This document shows, in pieces, positions 22,758-35,470 of a DNA stretch of 64,000 nucleotides. Within the stretch, counting starts at the first letter, position 1. Every line of letters begins with the position of its first letter. Location: contig CAIIXF020000005.1 in assembly GCA_903813345.2 (NCBI GenBank), positions 8,375,375 to 8,439,374 of the forward strand. Direction: 5' to 3'. Both the position numbers and the translations under genes were made by a program. Origin of the DNA: Owenia fusiformis (Eukaryota; Annelida; Polychaeta; Sabellida; Oweniidae). The notes below the pieces were generated by a model that was not told the origin of the DNA, searched no databases, and saw only the letters and a list, made by a program, of their open reading frames with translations.

Positions 22758-23638
22758 GTCTATTACTGTAAAATAATTGAAATAACATTGAAATACCAAT
22801 TGCAAATCTTGGTACAATTTTCCATATAAAGGATTGCCAAACTCTATCCGAATTAGTCACATTATTGTGATCTAAGCACAAGGAAAGGGTTACATTTTGC
22901 ATTATTAAATGGCACACTCAGATGCTCATAAAAGTCACATTTCAGGAATTAAAATCGTTCCAGTCATGAAGTATTAAAAGTCAGAGATAAAGAAGCACTG
23001 ATGATAGGGAACATATAAAAATGGTCTATCGTGTATTTATTAGGGCAAAAAGTATTTTGGATGTTATACCACTCTAAGTCCAATTACAGTTGTATAACAT
23101 GGGTCTATAACAACGATATACAGTGGAGAGTGGTATATCGTCATCGTATACAACTCCTCCGTATACACTCCAGCGTATACCACTGTAGAAGTGCATTCTG
23201 GGAACTAATGAATAAAAAAATCACAGAGCTGTCAAGTGTCCCGCGAATGGCGGGATTATCCCGCGAATTCGATCAAAATTAGGCTAATTCGCGTGTCCCG
23301 CAATGTCCCGCGAAGTCCCGCAAATGTGGCTTTCGACCTCCGCGAATTTCCGAAATTGTTGCAATCCCCTATATGGTGATTATCTTATCTTATAAAAGAA
23401 GCTAATTTTTTGCACTTTTGAGGAGTAAAGTTTACCTAATTTTAAGTACCTAGCATGCTGTTGTTTGGTATCAAAATTAAGAGGAAGGGTTCAACTTTCA
23501 TTTTAATTACGACAATAGGGATGTAGGTCACAAATAGTTCCAACGTTGGCCTTTTTACTATCCGTGTGGCCTTCATCTCAGAACTGAGCAAATGTTAGCA
23601 AACGCGAGTTACAATAAATGGACGCTGATATCTAGAAA

Positions 23639-24390
23639 GGGTTTGTAGAAAAAACCGGGTACCGGGTAGTAAATCCTCCATGCTGGGTTCAAACTTGGTA
23701 CCCGGTACCCGGTCAAAAGACGGGTACCCAACAAATGAAAAATACGAATATACGAGTATAACATAATTAGATTATCAGAAAACGTGTATGATTTGTTTTG
23801 AATTTACAAAAATGTATGTAACATCCTTCAAAATTGAGCTAGAAGCTTCAAATAAAAAGCATATTTTAAGGCTCTTTTCTTCCTCTATCGTCATGACCAT
23901 ATTTTCATTGGTTATGTTCACGTACCAACATACGAACTCATTGAAAATAGAGTAAAATTGATTTGTCTTGTTATTCAAATCGTCTTACAATGTCATTGGC
24001 GTAGCCAGGAGAGGGTGTGATCGCACCCCCTCCCCCTTCATTACCAATGGAAATATGACCATGATGATAGAGGAAGAAAAGAGGCTTAAAATGCTTTTTA
24101 TTTGAAGCTTCTAGCTCAATTTTGAAGGAAGTTACATTTTTGTAAATTAAAAACAAATCTTACACGTTTTCTAATGATCTAATTATGTTGTATATTCGTA
24201 TATTTCGTTTTTTGGGTACCCGGTTTTTCGACCGGGTACCAAGTTTGTCTACGTAAATTTTATTTATATTATTAATTGCATTACATTTACATGTACAAAA
24301 ATAAGAATGAAGGAATAAAAAAAAAAAAAAAAAAGTTTGAACCCAGCTTTGAGGATTTACTACCCGGTACCCGGTTTTTTCTACAAACCC
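23639..24390. mobile_element. Foldback (hairpin) transposon with 10-bp target duplication
   Basis: TATCTAGAAA flanks the element on both sides (23629-23638 and 24391-24400). The termini are inverted copies starting GGGTTTGTAGAAAAAACCGG. The arms remain complementary almost to the centre near 23995: GGGTACCGGGTAGTAAATCC with its complement at the right, and AGCTAGAAGCTTCAAATAAA at 23838 with its complement near 24105. A 9-10-bp target duplication with long arms fits Mutator-type (MULE) foldback elements. No transposase is present. The right arm carries a nested poly(A)-tailed insertion. Confidence 0.8.
24248..24332 (+). mobile_element. Short poly(A)-tailed retro-insertion nested in the foldback arm
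   Basis: The right arm of the foldback is interrupted where the left arm is continuous. The 85-bp insert ends in a run of at least 16 A and is flanked by the 7-bp direct repeat AAGTTTG (24241-24247 and 24333-24339). Poly(A) plus a short direct repeat is the signature of LINE-mediated insertion of an RNA copy. The source RNA is not recognised. Confidence 0.7.
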
Positions 24391-25071
24391 TATCTAGAAA
24401 AGTAACCTCATTCCCTATAATTTGATGTAGATTAATCGAACCCCTATATCATGGGCTTTCAATTGAGTATGGTAGTAGTTGGTCACGACGCAAAGTATTG
24501 TTCCAAATTTTTGAATTTCGTGTTAGATTACGATAGTCACACCTCAAGCATGGTTTTTGTTTTTGATAAATTACAATAAAGTTTAATAATATTTCTATGC
24601 GTATTTTGTGAAATTATGTTGACGTTTATTTAAGTTACAATGTAACGGTGCATTATATTTGATTAATCAGTATCTGAAAGTTTGATTCAAGTACTTTTAC
24701 ACGCTTTTACATTAGTCCAAATCACGCAAATCCCTTGAATGTCCCGGGACATCCTGCAAATTTAGGTGGATGTCCCGCGAAATCCCGCAAATTTAGGGCA
24801 CTTTTTCTAGAAAATCTGTCCCTCTATGAAGTTTTTGCTAATAAACCTGTTAACTGTCCCGCAATTAGGGTGTTTGTCCCTCGAATGGTCCCGCGAAATC
24901 CCGCGAATTTGATAAAAAAAAATTGGCCTATAAGCGCAATCACGCAAATCCCTTAAATGTCCCGCGAAATCCCGCGAATTTAGTAGATGTCCCGCAAAAT
25001 CCCGCGAATTTTGGGCACTGGGTCTAAAAAATCTGTCCCGCGAGAAAATCTTTGGGGGTTGACAGTACTTT

Positions 25072-26300
25072 CCTAGAATCAAGTGACGTCATAAATGGTT
25101 CCGGCATGATTTGCTAGAATCAAGCAACGTCATAACAGTCTGTCGGCCGACGTTATAAACCCATTGTTGTTTACCGGTTTTTAAAAAAAAGTGCGTAGTA
25201 ATAATTTCGGCATTTTCGAACTACTTGTTTACGCCCGATTGGGCATGGTCTTTAACGAGTTGTTTAGCAATCAAGATGTTACTTTAATAAAATAAAAATA
25301 GTATGCCTATAATGATAAGTACCTCCTGTATCTAATGGTGTATTTTTCAACTGCCCAAGACCACGGGAAATGGGTATAAAATGCGTTGGAAAAAGGGCTA
25401 CTTTTAACTTTTTTGAACTTCGACTTTGTCTGATTAATTCATAGAATAATTTATTTTTATGATTCATTTTAGATCGTACAAAAGTTGGATAATGTATCGA
25501 AAATCATGCTCGTGAAAAAATTATTTAGATTCACTTAAAATCCAACGATCGTTACAGTTTTTACTAAACCTCAAACTTAAAACGGCTCATTTTTTACACA
25601 AATAACGTGTTTGACGACACAAATCACGGATCTATCTGAAGTTTCTATCTCTAAAGTTTAGGCATTTCGCACACCAAATAAATATTGTTATATAAAAATA
25701 TGTATCACCCGTTATTCGCGGAAGGTATTTAATTTCATGTATACGAAATATTTATCTGATCTGATAACGATTAAGTATTCATTTTTCAGTTAAAAAATAC
25801 GAAAACTGCTAAAACGGGGCTAATATTGAGACAAAAATTACGTGTGACGTAATTATTTCTTTAATCATGCATTTTCTTCATAGAAATCTGGAATTAATTT
25901 TAAGGATCAATATTTAATGCAAAATATATATAAGACGACCACAGCGTGAGCAATGTATCGAATTTTAGGCAAACAAAAAACAAGAATGATTCAATTGAAC
26001 ATGAAAAATTGTTACAGTTTTTACTAAAATGAAAACTCTTAAATGGCGTCATTTTAGCCCAAAATCCAAGTTGACGACTTAAATAGTTCACGGATGTACT
26101 TCAGTTGACATCAAGCTTGAACATGAAATTCGCCCATTGAAATTCCAAATAAAACGATCGAAATGACATAAGTCTCGTAAAGGCGTATTGAATAATGTGT
26201 ACGCCAAATATCATATTATGAAATTGAAAAATCAATCTACGATAAGACACTTTGTAAATAGTATTAGGGTTTAAAGATACGGACATTTATGAACAATTAA
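25072..26300. repeat. Degenerate ~460-bp tandem repeat and CRE-like words
   Basis: TAGAATCAAG followed by ACGTCATAA occurs twice (25074 and 25117). Further on, ATCGTTACAGTTTTTACTAAA at about 25548 recurs at about 26009 with similar following words (AAATGGCGTCATTTT, TTGACGACTTAAAT), giving a period of about 460 bp. The same phrase occurs at about 41098 and 42080 on the far side of the segment. No coding signal. Confidence 0.4.
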
Positions 26301-27180
26301 CCTATTCTAAAGACGGATCGTATTCATTTCTTAAAGACGAATGTTCGAAATTCAAATTCAAGATGCCCATTTTGTGTAGAAAATATGTTTTCATCCGATC
26401 ACACTACACATGTTCCAAATAACAGCTAAGAGAAAATTCATTGATATTGGATGAAGTGGATGGATTTGGTACATTTCTTTGCAATGTGGGCGCATTTAAT
26501 ATTTTACGGCACAATTTCCGCTGGCCTGTTAATCTTTTTTAGCGCGTCATTCCAATCGGAATGATGATTATATGTATAAATTCCGCATTTTTAGAATAGA
26601 CAAGAGTGTAATTTTTTCCTCTTTCAGTTAAAATATTCTCATTTATGATATGGAATAGTTCACACTTCATGTACCATGGTACTAAACATGTTATATGGAC
26701 ATTAAACTCACGAACACGTACTGTGCTCCAATTTTGACTGATTTATGTAAATCCAAGAGAATCGTCTTAGCTTATTATGCGCGCTGTTAATGAATTTTTA
26801 TACTAGTCTACATAATATTTTTCTTAATTGTTTCTCATTAAATTCGAAGTCATTTAATAAAAACAAAATCGTATTTCAAATATTTTCCAGCTGTACACCA
26901 AACACACACCAAATTAGATCATTATGTAAATGTTTGGGAGGAAAAAGAACAGTACTATATGGCTCAAATGACATTTAATGTCATGATGTATGTCCATTTT
27001 TGTGATATATTTGTCATGATCACTCTGTACTGAACTCAATAAGGAACTAGAAAATGGCAACTCCATGGAGTAGCAAATCCCAACGAACACTATATAAATC
27101 ATCAATCTGTACAGTCACAAAATAATATTTACCATCTACTCTTACCTTCAATAAATATATTAATTGTAGCATCATGTAAA
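26301..27180. other. No recognised feature
   Basis: AT-rich DNA with only short, unconserved ORFs. Confidence 0.4.
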
Positions 27181-27880
27181 TCTAAGAAATGGCGAATTTC
27201 TGCTCTAGTCAGCCATTTTGAATTTTCAAAGACGCAAATCAGAAAAACAATGCCATAATTGTGATCTACTCTGAAATACCTTCAATTTGAGTATAATATA
27301 GCCATACTTTTAAGAGATCAGAAAATAATTGCGAAATCACGCATAAGGCGGCCATTTTGATTTTTTAGGCCCCAATCAGAAAAACGCTACGATATTTACA
27401 ATCTACTCTAAATTGCCTTTCATTTGAGTATAATAAAGCTATACATCTCAAAATTAACGCAAATTCCTGTTTTCTCAACCCCCATTTACGGCCCCTGGGG
27501 GTCAGGGTGAAAAACTCGGGATATATATGTGAAATAGACAGATGTTAATATACTGCCAAAATTTCAAATAATAATATTTATTATTTTGGTTTAAAATGAA
27601 AAACGTAAGATTTTTGTGAAAAATTCCCGGCATTTTCAAACTGGCGGCCATCTTGAAGAAAAATTTGCGTAAAACCATTCACCAATATACATCTTTCCAT
27701 TAAATATGAAGAAAATCTGTTGACTAGTATTCGAGTTATCCTCCGACCGACGGACGAATTCAAGTTCCAACATGAATACCAGGATAAGTTCTCTTGGCCT
27801 CCAGTGTGACTGACGGACAGACGGACGGACGGAGGGCTTTACTATATCCCTACAGAACTTCGTCCGTTGGGATAATTAAG
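27181..27880. repeat. Dispersed ~700-bp repeat, copy 1
   Basis: Words such as GCCATTTTGAATTTTC, TGTGATCTACTCTGAAATAC, CTTCAATTTGAGTATAATA and ACTATATCCCTAC recur in the same order at 34740-35470. The right end carries a GACGGACAGACGGACGGACGG run. No coding capacity; probably an old non-autonomous element. Confidence 0.6.
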
Positions 27881-27887
27881 ATACAAT

Positions 27888-28062
27888 ATACAATTGTTGA
27901 CCTCTCCAGAGGTCAACCGGCAAAATTGTATACCGAGACTGTAAACCGAGAAAATACTGTTGACAGAGACCGAAGGTCGAGGTCAACAGTAGTTTCAAGG
28001 TTTACAGTCGAGGTATATGATTTTGACGGTTGACCGAATGGAGAGGTCTACAATTGTTTTGT
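27888..28062. repeat. Imperfect palindrome (hairpin element)
   Basis: ACAATTGTTGACCTCTCC at the left pairs with GGAGAGGTCTACAATTGT at the right. Inner arms also pair (GACTGTAAACC with GGTTTACAGTC; ACTGTTGAC with GTCAACAGT) around the loop AGAGACCGAAGGTCGAG. It looks like a small foldback MITE. Confidence 0.7.
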
Positions 28063-30049
28063 TAGTCAGAAGAAACTAATAATACACATACAGACGACAG
28101 TCATCAATCATGGCTTCATTTCTCAATCTTTTCTCCGAACCACGCTAGCAAAATAGTTTTTTAAGAAAATCTGAAGACAGTGGTACCTAAACTCTCTGTT
28201 TTCGGCACATCACTGCGTACTCACTGGTAAATTAATGTTAATTTTACGTTTCTATTTGTATTTTGGCTATATATGTCGTCTAGCAGAGTCAAAATATCAC
28301 TTTCATCGACGTTTACAAAATGTCCGTCTACCATCAGTAGGAAGACACATTGCCTTAACCCATCAGTTTTATGACGTGCACATCCGCGTGGGACTATATC
28401 TTTACAGCGGGGATTTCAAGTTTTTGTCAGTGCAGACATAGAAAGTTGCGGTTCTCATATGCGCGCGTTTTTTAATATTTTCATTTGAAACTTGCAGGAA
28501 TGGTGCTTTGAATCTAGCTCTCTACTCTTTGAAAACGTCATGTATAATCAATACAGTTGAACTATTTATTTTTTGTCGTGAAAATATTATTTTTTTAGTT
28601 TATTTTTATTTTACAACTTTTCGGGAAAAAATGTAACAAATTTTTATTTCTTGTCATATTTATCCGATATTTTGTCATCATGAAATTCGAGATTCCTTTT
28701 AATGATGGTGCAAATTTCATAACAATTGATGAATTTTTATTATCAGTGTTATGTTTTCCAAAAACGGTGTACCTCTGTGCATGTTTCTTTAATTGACGGC
28801 ACATTTGCCTTTAATTGGGCGAACGTACAGGTCCCGACGCAATAAGCTTTATTTGATTTAATACACTCAAAAATAAAGTTTGCTATCAAATCGGAATGTT
28901 CATAAAACATAAACCTTGCCTTTGTTTTCCCAATTCTAAAAGCAGGCCAAATAAACTATGATAATCGTTTGACTCTCGAGACTACAGAGCTTGAACTTGA
29001 ACATAATAAAATCGAAGTTACCTATAGTTACCCTTGTAAAGTTAATTACATGTTTAACGGCCTGCTGAGTGAATGTATCTAATCAAATTTGTGACATACC
29101 CATAAGATCGTAGATCACAATTCTAAGTTTAAAATGTAATTTTGATTCGTAAGAAGTATTTCTGTTTTAAACTTACCTTTGCTGTCTGAAAAAGATCAAT
29201 ATTCATAGACTGGGATGTTGAAACCCATATTTCCTTTGAATGACCTGCATTTGTACTACGAAATGATCCTGTGGAGAAAAGTTGATGAATTCCAAACAGC
29301 TAGTTCTAGCCAATCTACTAGTATAAGCTTACTTTCTAAAAGTATTTCAATGTTAAAAATATCTATTCAAATGTTTCATTTTTAAAATGATCTTGGCTTC
29401 CCTTAACTTATATGTGTGACTTAATGAAGAATATATGCTGTTTACCACATCAAACTTAAGACGTAAACTTGGCAATTACTAGATACATGTTATAACGCGA
29501 TTTTCTCTCATTTTCTACAAAAATGGTATGTTTTCGAACGGTCACTTATGTTAATCTATGACCGTGGTATGATTGAAAATGAAAGAACTGAACCAAGTAT
29601 TGTCGACTTGTTTGAATTATAAGATTTATTTTGATTGATTTAATCTCTTCTTGAATTTAAAACTTTTGTCCGAATTACATCTGCTATGGAATTAAAGTTC
29701 AAATATACCTCAGAATTGCTTATTGAATTAACCTAGCAATTAATTTGAAAATAATTCTTTACATAGGCTATATATCATAGATCATAGATATGTAAAAAAT
29801 AAAAATGTGTTTTGAAAGATGAAATGATAACAAACGTTTTCGCACACGTGCCATTTCCACTTTCAGCCAACTTAAAGCACGAAATCCCGTGTGACGTAAT
29901 ATAACGAAAATGCGCAGATAATTGATATTTTTATTTTAATTCAACTCACATTGACCGTTCAGTTATGAACGTGTTTAAAGTTCTCATGTTAAAATAAATA
30001 AATATGTGGAAAGGCAATGGTTTAAAGCTTATGAAAATGTCAAAATCAT
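28063..30049. other. No recognised gene
   Basis: About 2 kb of AT-rich sequence. Short ORFs on both strands show no domain pattern and no splice-linked partners. Confidence 0.4.
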
Positions 30050-31265
30050 AATTCAGTTTTTAAAATAAGATATTGACATGTATTCACGCACATGTGACAT
30101 TATCTCTTTTTGTGCGATTCAAACATAATAAAAATCACATTACAGTTGTACATAAGATCCAATCTTAGCCATGCCTTTCTAATAGAAGGAACTAAATTTG
30201 AATCAAAAAATAATTCTGTGTAAAGATGATTCCCCATAGATATAATAAATGTTAAAAATGTCAAATAATTTATCAAAAATTAAATACTCACACGCTTTTA
30301 AGCACACATGACCTTTTCCAGTTTTGCTCATTTAATTTACCTTGAAAACCAAGGAGACCGAACGCAATTTCTAAATACAACCTTGATACGTGTACCAGGT
30401 CTATAATTGCATTTTCTCATGGAAGGAACCAAGCAAAAATTATAAAAATAATTCTGCGTAGAGGTGATGCTTTACAAATAATACTAATGTCAAAAAATTA
30501 ATTCATTTCTTCAAAATTAAATACTGACACGCATTTACGCACACATGACCTTTTCCAGTTTTTTTCATTTACCTTGAAAACCAATGAGACTGGACGCAAT
30601 TGCCAAATACTTCTTTGATACGCCTGCCAGGTCTGTAATTGCATTTTCTCATGGAAGGAATCGAGCAAAAATTATAAAAATAATTCTATGTTAAGGTGAT
30701 GCTTCACAAATAATATTAATGTCAAAAAATTAATTCATTTATTCAAAATTAAATACTGACACGCATTTACGCACACATGACCTTTTCCAGTTTTGCTTAT
30801 TTCATTTACCTTGAAAACCAATGAGACTGGACGCAATTGCCAAATACTTCTTTGATACGCGTGTCAGGTCTATAATTGCATTTTCTCATGGAAGGAATCA
30901 ATCAAAAATTATAAAAATAATTCTATGTTAAGGTGATGCTTCACAAATAATATTAATGTCAAAAAATTAATTCATTTATTCAAAATTAAATACTGGCACG
31001 CATTTACGCACACATGACCTTTTCCAGTTTTGCTTATTTCATTTACCTTGAAAACCAATGAGACTGGACGCAATTGCCAAATACTTCTTTGATACGCGTG
31101 CCAGGTCTATAATTGCATTTTCTCGTGGAAGGAATCAAGCAAAAATTATAAAAATAATTCTATGTTAAGGTGATGCTTCACAAATAATATTAATGTCAAA
31201 ACTTTAATTCAATTCTTCAAATCCAAATACTGACACGCTTTTGCGCACACGTGAACATTATGACG
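30050..31265. repeat. ~237-bp satellite-like tandem array
   Basis: The phrase GACACGCATTTACGCACACA recurs at about 30288 (diverged), 30526, 30758, 30995 and 31232, and a weaker copy lies near 30080, giving spacings of 232-238 bp. Each unit also has ACCTTTTCCAGTTTTGCT, GAGACTGGACGCAATTGCC, GGTCTATAATTGCATTTTCT and AAAATTATAAAAATAATTCT. The inner units are most alike and the outer ones more degraded, as expected from unequal exchange. Confidence 0.8.
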
Positions 31266-31761
31266 TCATATTCCCCATAATTCACAAGTGTAGTACAGTA
31301 ACATACTCGGTCAATAATATGATATCCCATGATTCACAGGTGGGGTACAGGCAAAAATGTTGACCGCTAATTGACCAATCAGATGCGAGTATTTACACTG
31401 AGGTACTAACAATAAGTATAGTAACATATACGTATTTACATTGCTTTATTTCTTTTGGTGTAGGGCATACTGATATAGGCCTACAACATACAACTTAATT
31501 GCAATACAATAGGAAATATGTCACAACTACTTGACTCTAGGAATATAGCATTTAAAGCATTAATACAATGTGAAATTAAAAATGATATCATGTTGTGTTG
31601 CATAAATCATTAATTTAGGATCGGCAAGCAAATTTAGTTCTGTCATTTATTCAATTCAATTTATTTCATAATTCTTATTTAATAATATTTTATTACTATT
31701 ACTTGTATAATCTTATTTTATCTAATATCATATCCATGTCTAATACCTAATAACCCAACAT
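31266..31761. other. No recognised feature
   Basis: AT-rich spacer between the satellite array and the next TIR element. Confidence 0.4.
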
Positions 31762-34323
31762 AAAGGACCAGGGTAAGTATGGCAAGTGATTTTAGAAGGT
31801 CATTATATCTTTCACCATGAGTACTTTCTCAAAACCTGTAAAGTGGAACACCTCTTTAAATGGAACACCTCCACAAGTGGAATTGTTGGAACTTCACTTG
31901 AAAGAAAGCACATTGTTTTAAATAAAAATTAGTACCGTGGGTACTGGGCTCACATGGTGTTGCTCAAAAGTGAATGATGGCTAAAATGACAGAAAATAAA
32001 AAAATGGATATGATGTTTTTGCTGATTTTTTGTAACAAAATTATTTCATACAACTACTCTTTACAAAGACATGGTTTTTACAATGTAGGACATCTGGAAT
32101 TATTCGTAAAGCTAGGAAATGGGCCAAAAGTGAATTTCACAAGACAAAAATGGTGGCCGTTTTGAAAATAGGCGAGCTTTTGAAGCAGAAGTCACACACA
32201 CTACCCTACCACGTGACCACGTTTAAAATGGAAACAGGGTACAGCTAAGTTGCAAATGGAGGACGTGGGTTTAATTCCATATTTCTGAACGTAAAATACA
32301 TTTTACATTTATTTCTAGTGTTCTACCAGACATAGAATTGATTCATCAAGCAGTTTGTAGAATATTGTTGGCAAAAAAACCCTATAGGCAAAGATAGATA
32401 ATAGTGGGCGCAGTGAAGCAAAACTCAACACAATACATTTCAGTACATCTGTCAACGTACAGGGAGCATGTAAGTTTCCCTTCGAAAATGTTACATTGAT
32501 ATGTAACAAAAAAAAACAGTTAACTATTATTTCAACTGCGTGTCATCGTGTTATAGGTGGATACGTTTTCTAGTATGTTATTCAACTGTATTTTTGTGAA
32601 TTTGAACAAAACATTCTAAATGATCGGTTTTTGAGGACGGTAGTGAATTATACCATTCAAGGGGTTATATAGAACGATTCTTCACATGTAGTTCAGGCAA
32701 TTTTAATTATTCTGAGTAGCGGATAGCCATTAATACTGATAGCGGATAGTCATTTATATAATCATCATTAACGTCTTAACATTTAATTTTGTTATTTTAT
32801 TTCAATTTGATACCCTAGTAACACGTATAATCTAGCGTTCTTGTTTATTTTATGACTAAAATGCATACGACCTGAAAACCTGTGTCTAAATCTACAAAAT
32901 AATGTTTACTTTATTTGGATTAAATAACAATTGATGACACCCCAAAGCATCAACAGGCGACCTTTTTAGCATTACATTCACTGTTTGCAGCGTAAATGTA
33001 CATGATGTCGGAACATAGTATGTCTGTATAATCAGCTTACTTTCTCGCTCCCTGTACTATTGAACAATTTACATTCCTTGTACCCTGTATTGATCAACTT
33101 TTGCAATTGTGTACCGTGTACTATGACATATCAAATATTTTAAAATTTAAAACGATATTATTTTCATTCTTTCTATAACTATCATATAACTTGGAACATC
33201 GACTTCACTATTGCACCACTGAAGTGTAGCGAATAGCAATATTGACTCACTCCGAGCACCAAACGTATTAACCTTTTGAGTAAGCAGTCGATATACTCAA
33301 AAGCGACCTGATTGAAAGCCCAAAAATTCGCGCATGCGTGATCGAGGTAGGGTAGTGTGTCACAGGGGTTTTTTCTTTATTGATGCTGAACAAAAATATT
33401 CTAAAACAGGAATCCTATCTACAGAGGATTTAAAAAGAGCCAAGTGTTGACAGACATTGGTTTTTAAACTTGCCACTATCTTGGACTGACTGAAAGACAG
33501 ATGGACAAATAAATGTTAACTAAAATGGCTGAAAAAAAATCGGATATGATTTTTTGCCGATTTTTTGTTACAAAATTATTTCATACAACTACTCTTTACA
33601 TTGACATGGATTTTACAATGCAGGACACCTGAAATTATTTTGAAAGCTAGGAAATGGGTTGAAAGTGAATTTCGCGAGACAAAAATGGGGGCCATTTTGA
33701 AAATAGGCGAGCTTTTTAACCAGGAGTCATAGGGGAGTTTTCTGTATTTATGTTGAACATAAATAACTTAAAACGGGAATCTTATCGACAGAGGTTTTCA
33801 GGCAAATGGTCCAAAAGTGGATTTCGCCAGACAGATGGACAAATCCATGTTAACTAAAATGGCTGAAAATAAAAAAACGGATACAATTTTTTGCTGATTT
33901 TTTGTAACAAAATTATTTCATATAACTACTCTTCACATTGACATGGATATTAACAATGCAGGACACCTGACATTATTTGTAAAGCTAGGAAATGGGTCAA
34001 AAATGAATTTCACGAGACAAAAATGGCAGCCATCTTGAAAATGGGTGAGCTTTAGAACCAGGAGTCGGAGGGGAGTTTTCTGTATTGATGTTGAACAAAA
34101 ATAACTCAAAACGAGAATCCTATCTACAGAGGTTTTAAAAACGTGCCACTATTGTTGATGGACAGACCGACGGATGGACGCACGCACGGACGCACGGACA
34201 GACAAGTGAGTGATTGCAAAAGCTCACCATGTGAGCTAAAAACCACTGCCCTTTGGCAAGAAAGTACTAATGGATTAAGATATGACTGTCCAAAATCACT
34301 TGCCATACTGTACCTGGTCCTTT
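31762..34323. mobile_element. 2.56-kb TIR element containing diverged internal repeats
   Basis: 32-bp terminal inverted repeats at 31762-31793 and 34292-34323 start AAAGGACCAGG and end TATGGCAAGTGATTTT; 29 of 32 positions match. Inside, a block with TTTTGTAACAAAATTATTTC, AAGCTAGGAAATGGG and GAATTTCRCRAGACAAAAATG occurs three times (about 31975, 33520 and 33850). The first copy is split from the others by a nested element at 32197-33359. Short ORFs follow the repeat and are not coding. No clear target duplication. Confidence 0.7.
32197..33359. mobile_element. 1.16-kb nested TIR element
   Basis: Inverted ends CACACTACCCTACC (32197-32210) and GGTAGGGTAGTGTG (33346-33359) are perfect over 14 bp and flanked by the direct repeat TCACA (32192-32196 and 33360-33364). 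The empty-site form is seen in the neighbouring internal repeat of the host element (GGAGTCATAGGGGAGTTTTC near 33723). No transposase ORF. Superfamily uncertain: a 5-bp duplication does not point to one class. Confidence 0.75.
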
Positions 34324-34739
34324 GAAACAGACCCAAACATAATTTTTTATCATACAAAAATCGAGTAAAAAGGACCTGTTTATAGAGTGACAAAACACCA
34401 TGGTAGTGTACAAGGTCAAATAATTTTTTTTAAATTTCATGAGGCATGTTTTAGCAAAAAAATGTTCCTTTAACCCACCTAGGAGAAAAGTTGAGCTTGT
34501 TAAAGTTACTGACATGCCCAAATTTTCAGTAGTTTTGACTTGAAACGATAAATCCTTGTGTTCTTATAAAATGAATTTCTTCATTAATAATGGTTCAATA
34601 TACTTAAAAGTAAGCTCAAAATACTGGGAATTGAATAATCTTTCCAATAATACCTTATACACATATGATTGTTTATTTCAGAGATCATAAAGACAACACA
34701 TTACATTTATTTGAGATCTAATGTTATATAATGTGTCCA
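34324..34739. other. No recognised feature
   Basis: AT-rich sequence between two repeats; short minus-strand ORFs only. Confidence 0.4.
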
Positions 34740-35470
34740 TACTTTAGGCAGCCAGTTTGAGGGAAGAATCAGAAAACAATATAATAATTGTGATCTACTC
34801 TAAAATTCCTTCAATTTGAGTATAAAAATAGTCTACTTTGAAGAGATGGGTGAAATATTGTGAAATTCCCTATTAGGTGGCCATTTTGAATTTTCTGAGG
34901 ATCAAATCAGAAAAGCAATACCATTATTGTGATCTACTCTGCAATGCCTTCAATTTGAGTGTAATATAGCCATATAGCCTTATTTTTGGAAGTGGTCGGG
35001 AAATTGTGAAATCCCAATTTAGACAGCCCCTTTGAACTGTTGAATGTTCTTAAATCTAAATCGGAAAAAACAATACTGAACTTGAAATCTGTTTGAACTA
35101 ATCTTTCATTTTAGCATTACAGAGCTATAATGTACTGAAAAAGATCTCAAAACAAACAAAAATTCCAGTATTCCCGACCCCATACACATACCTAGGGGTC
35201 AGGCTGAAAATCACGTAATATAGGTGAAATAGATGTATTTTGTGAATTTACTTCCAAAATTTCAAACAGAAATATTCACCACTTTGCTTAAAAATTTTAG
35301 ATTTTCACAAAAAATCCTGACATTTTAAAGTGGTAGCCATCTCGAAAATTGTTTGTTTTGCTTAAAACAATTACCAATACACATCTTTCCACCCAATGTG
35401 AAAAAAATCCATCCACTAGTATCTGAGTTGTTCAATGGATGAACTGGGGGCTCACTATATCCCTACCAAA
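34740..35470. repeat. Dispersed ~700-bp repeat, copy 2
   Basis: Aligns with 27181-27880 (TGTGATCTACTCTAAAATTC, TTCAATTTGAGTATAA, GCCATTTTGAATTTTC, CTATATCCCTACC). It lacks the GACGG run. Non-coding. Confidence 0.6.

Larger units (their letters stand above)
21396..23068. repeat. Tandem unit 2, left part
   Basis: Opens with AATGAGGGAAGGGGGG and ACCATAACAAATTAATTG and aligns closely with 49150-50330 of unit 3. It stops at TTTTGGATGTTAT (23056-23068), where unit 3 continues directly into TTTATATTTTTCTTCATG. The continuation of unit 2 is found only at 42672. Confidence 0.8.
23227..25069. mobile_element. TIR element with TCCCGCGAATT repeats
   Basis: The left end is AGCTGTCAAGTGTCCCGCGA and the right end GGGGGTTGACAGTACT. 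The inner flanks at 23240-23350 and 24720-25045 are packed with TCCCGCGAA / TCCCGCAAAT words on one strand. It is related to the element at 41236-41769, whose right end reads GCGGGACAGTTGACAGGCC. The middle is occupied by a foldback element. Ends are approximate and no TSD was identified. Confidence 0.5.

Noticed and set aside
30050-31265. CRISPR-like array
   Set aside because: Units are about 237 bp and repeated throughout, with no short repeat and unique spacer structure, in an animal genome.
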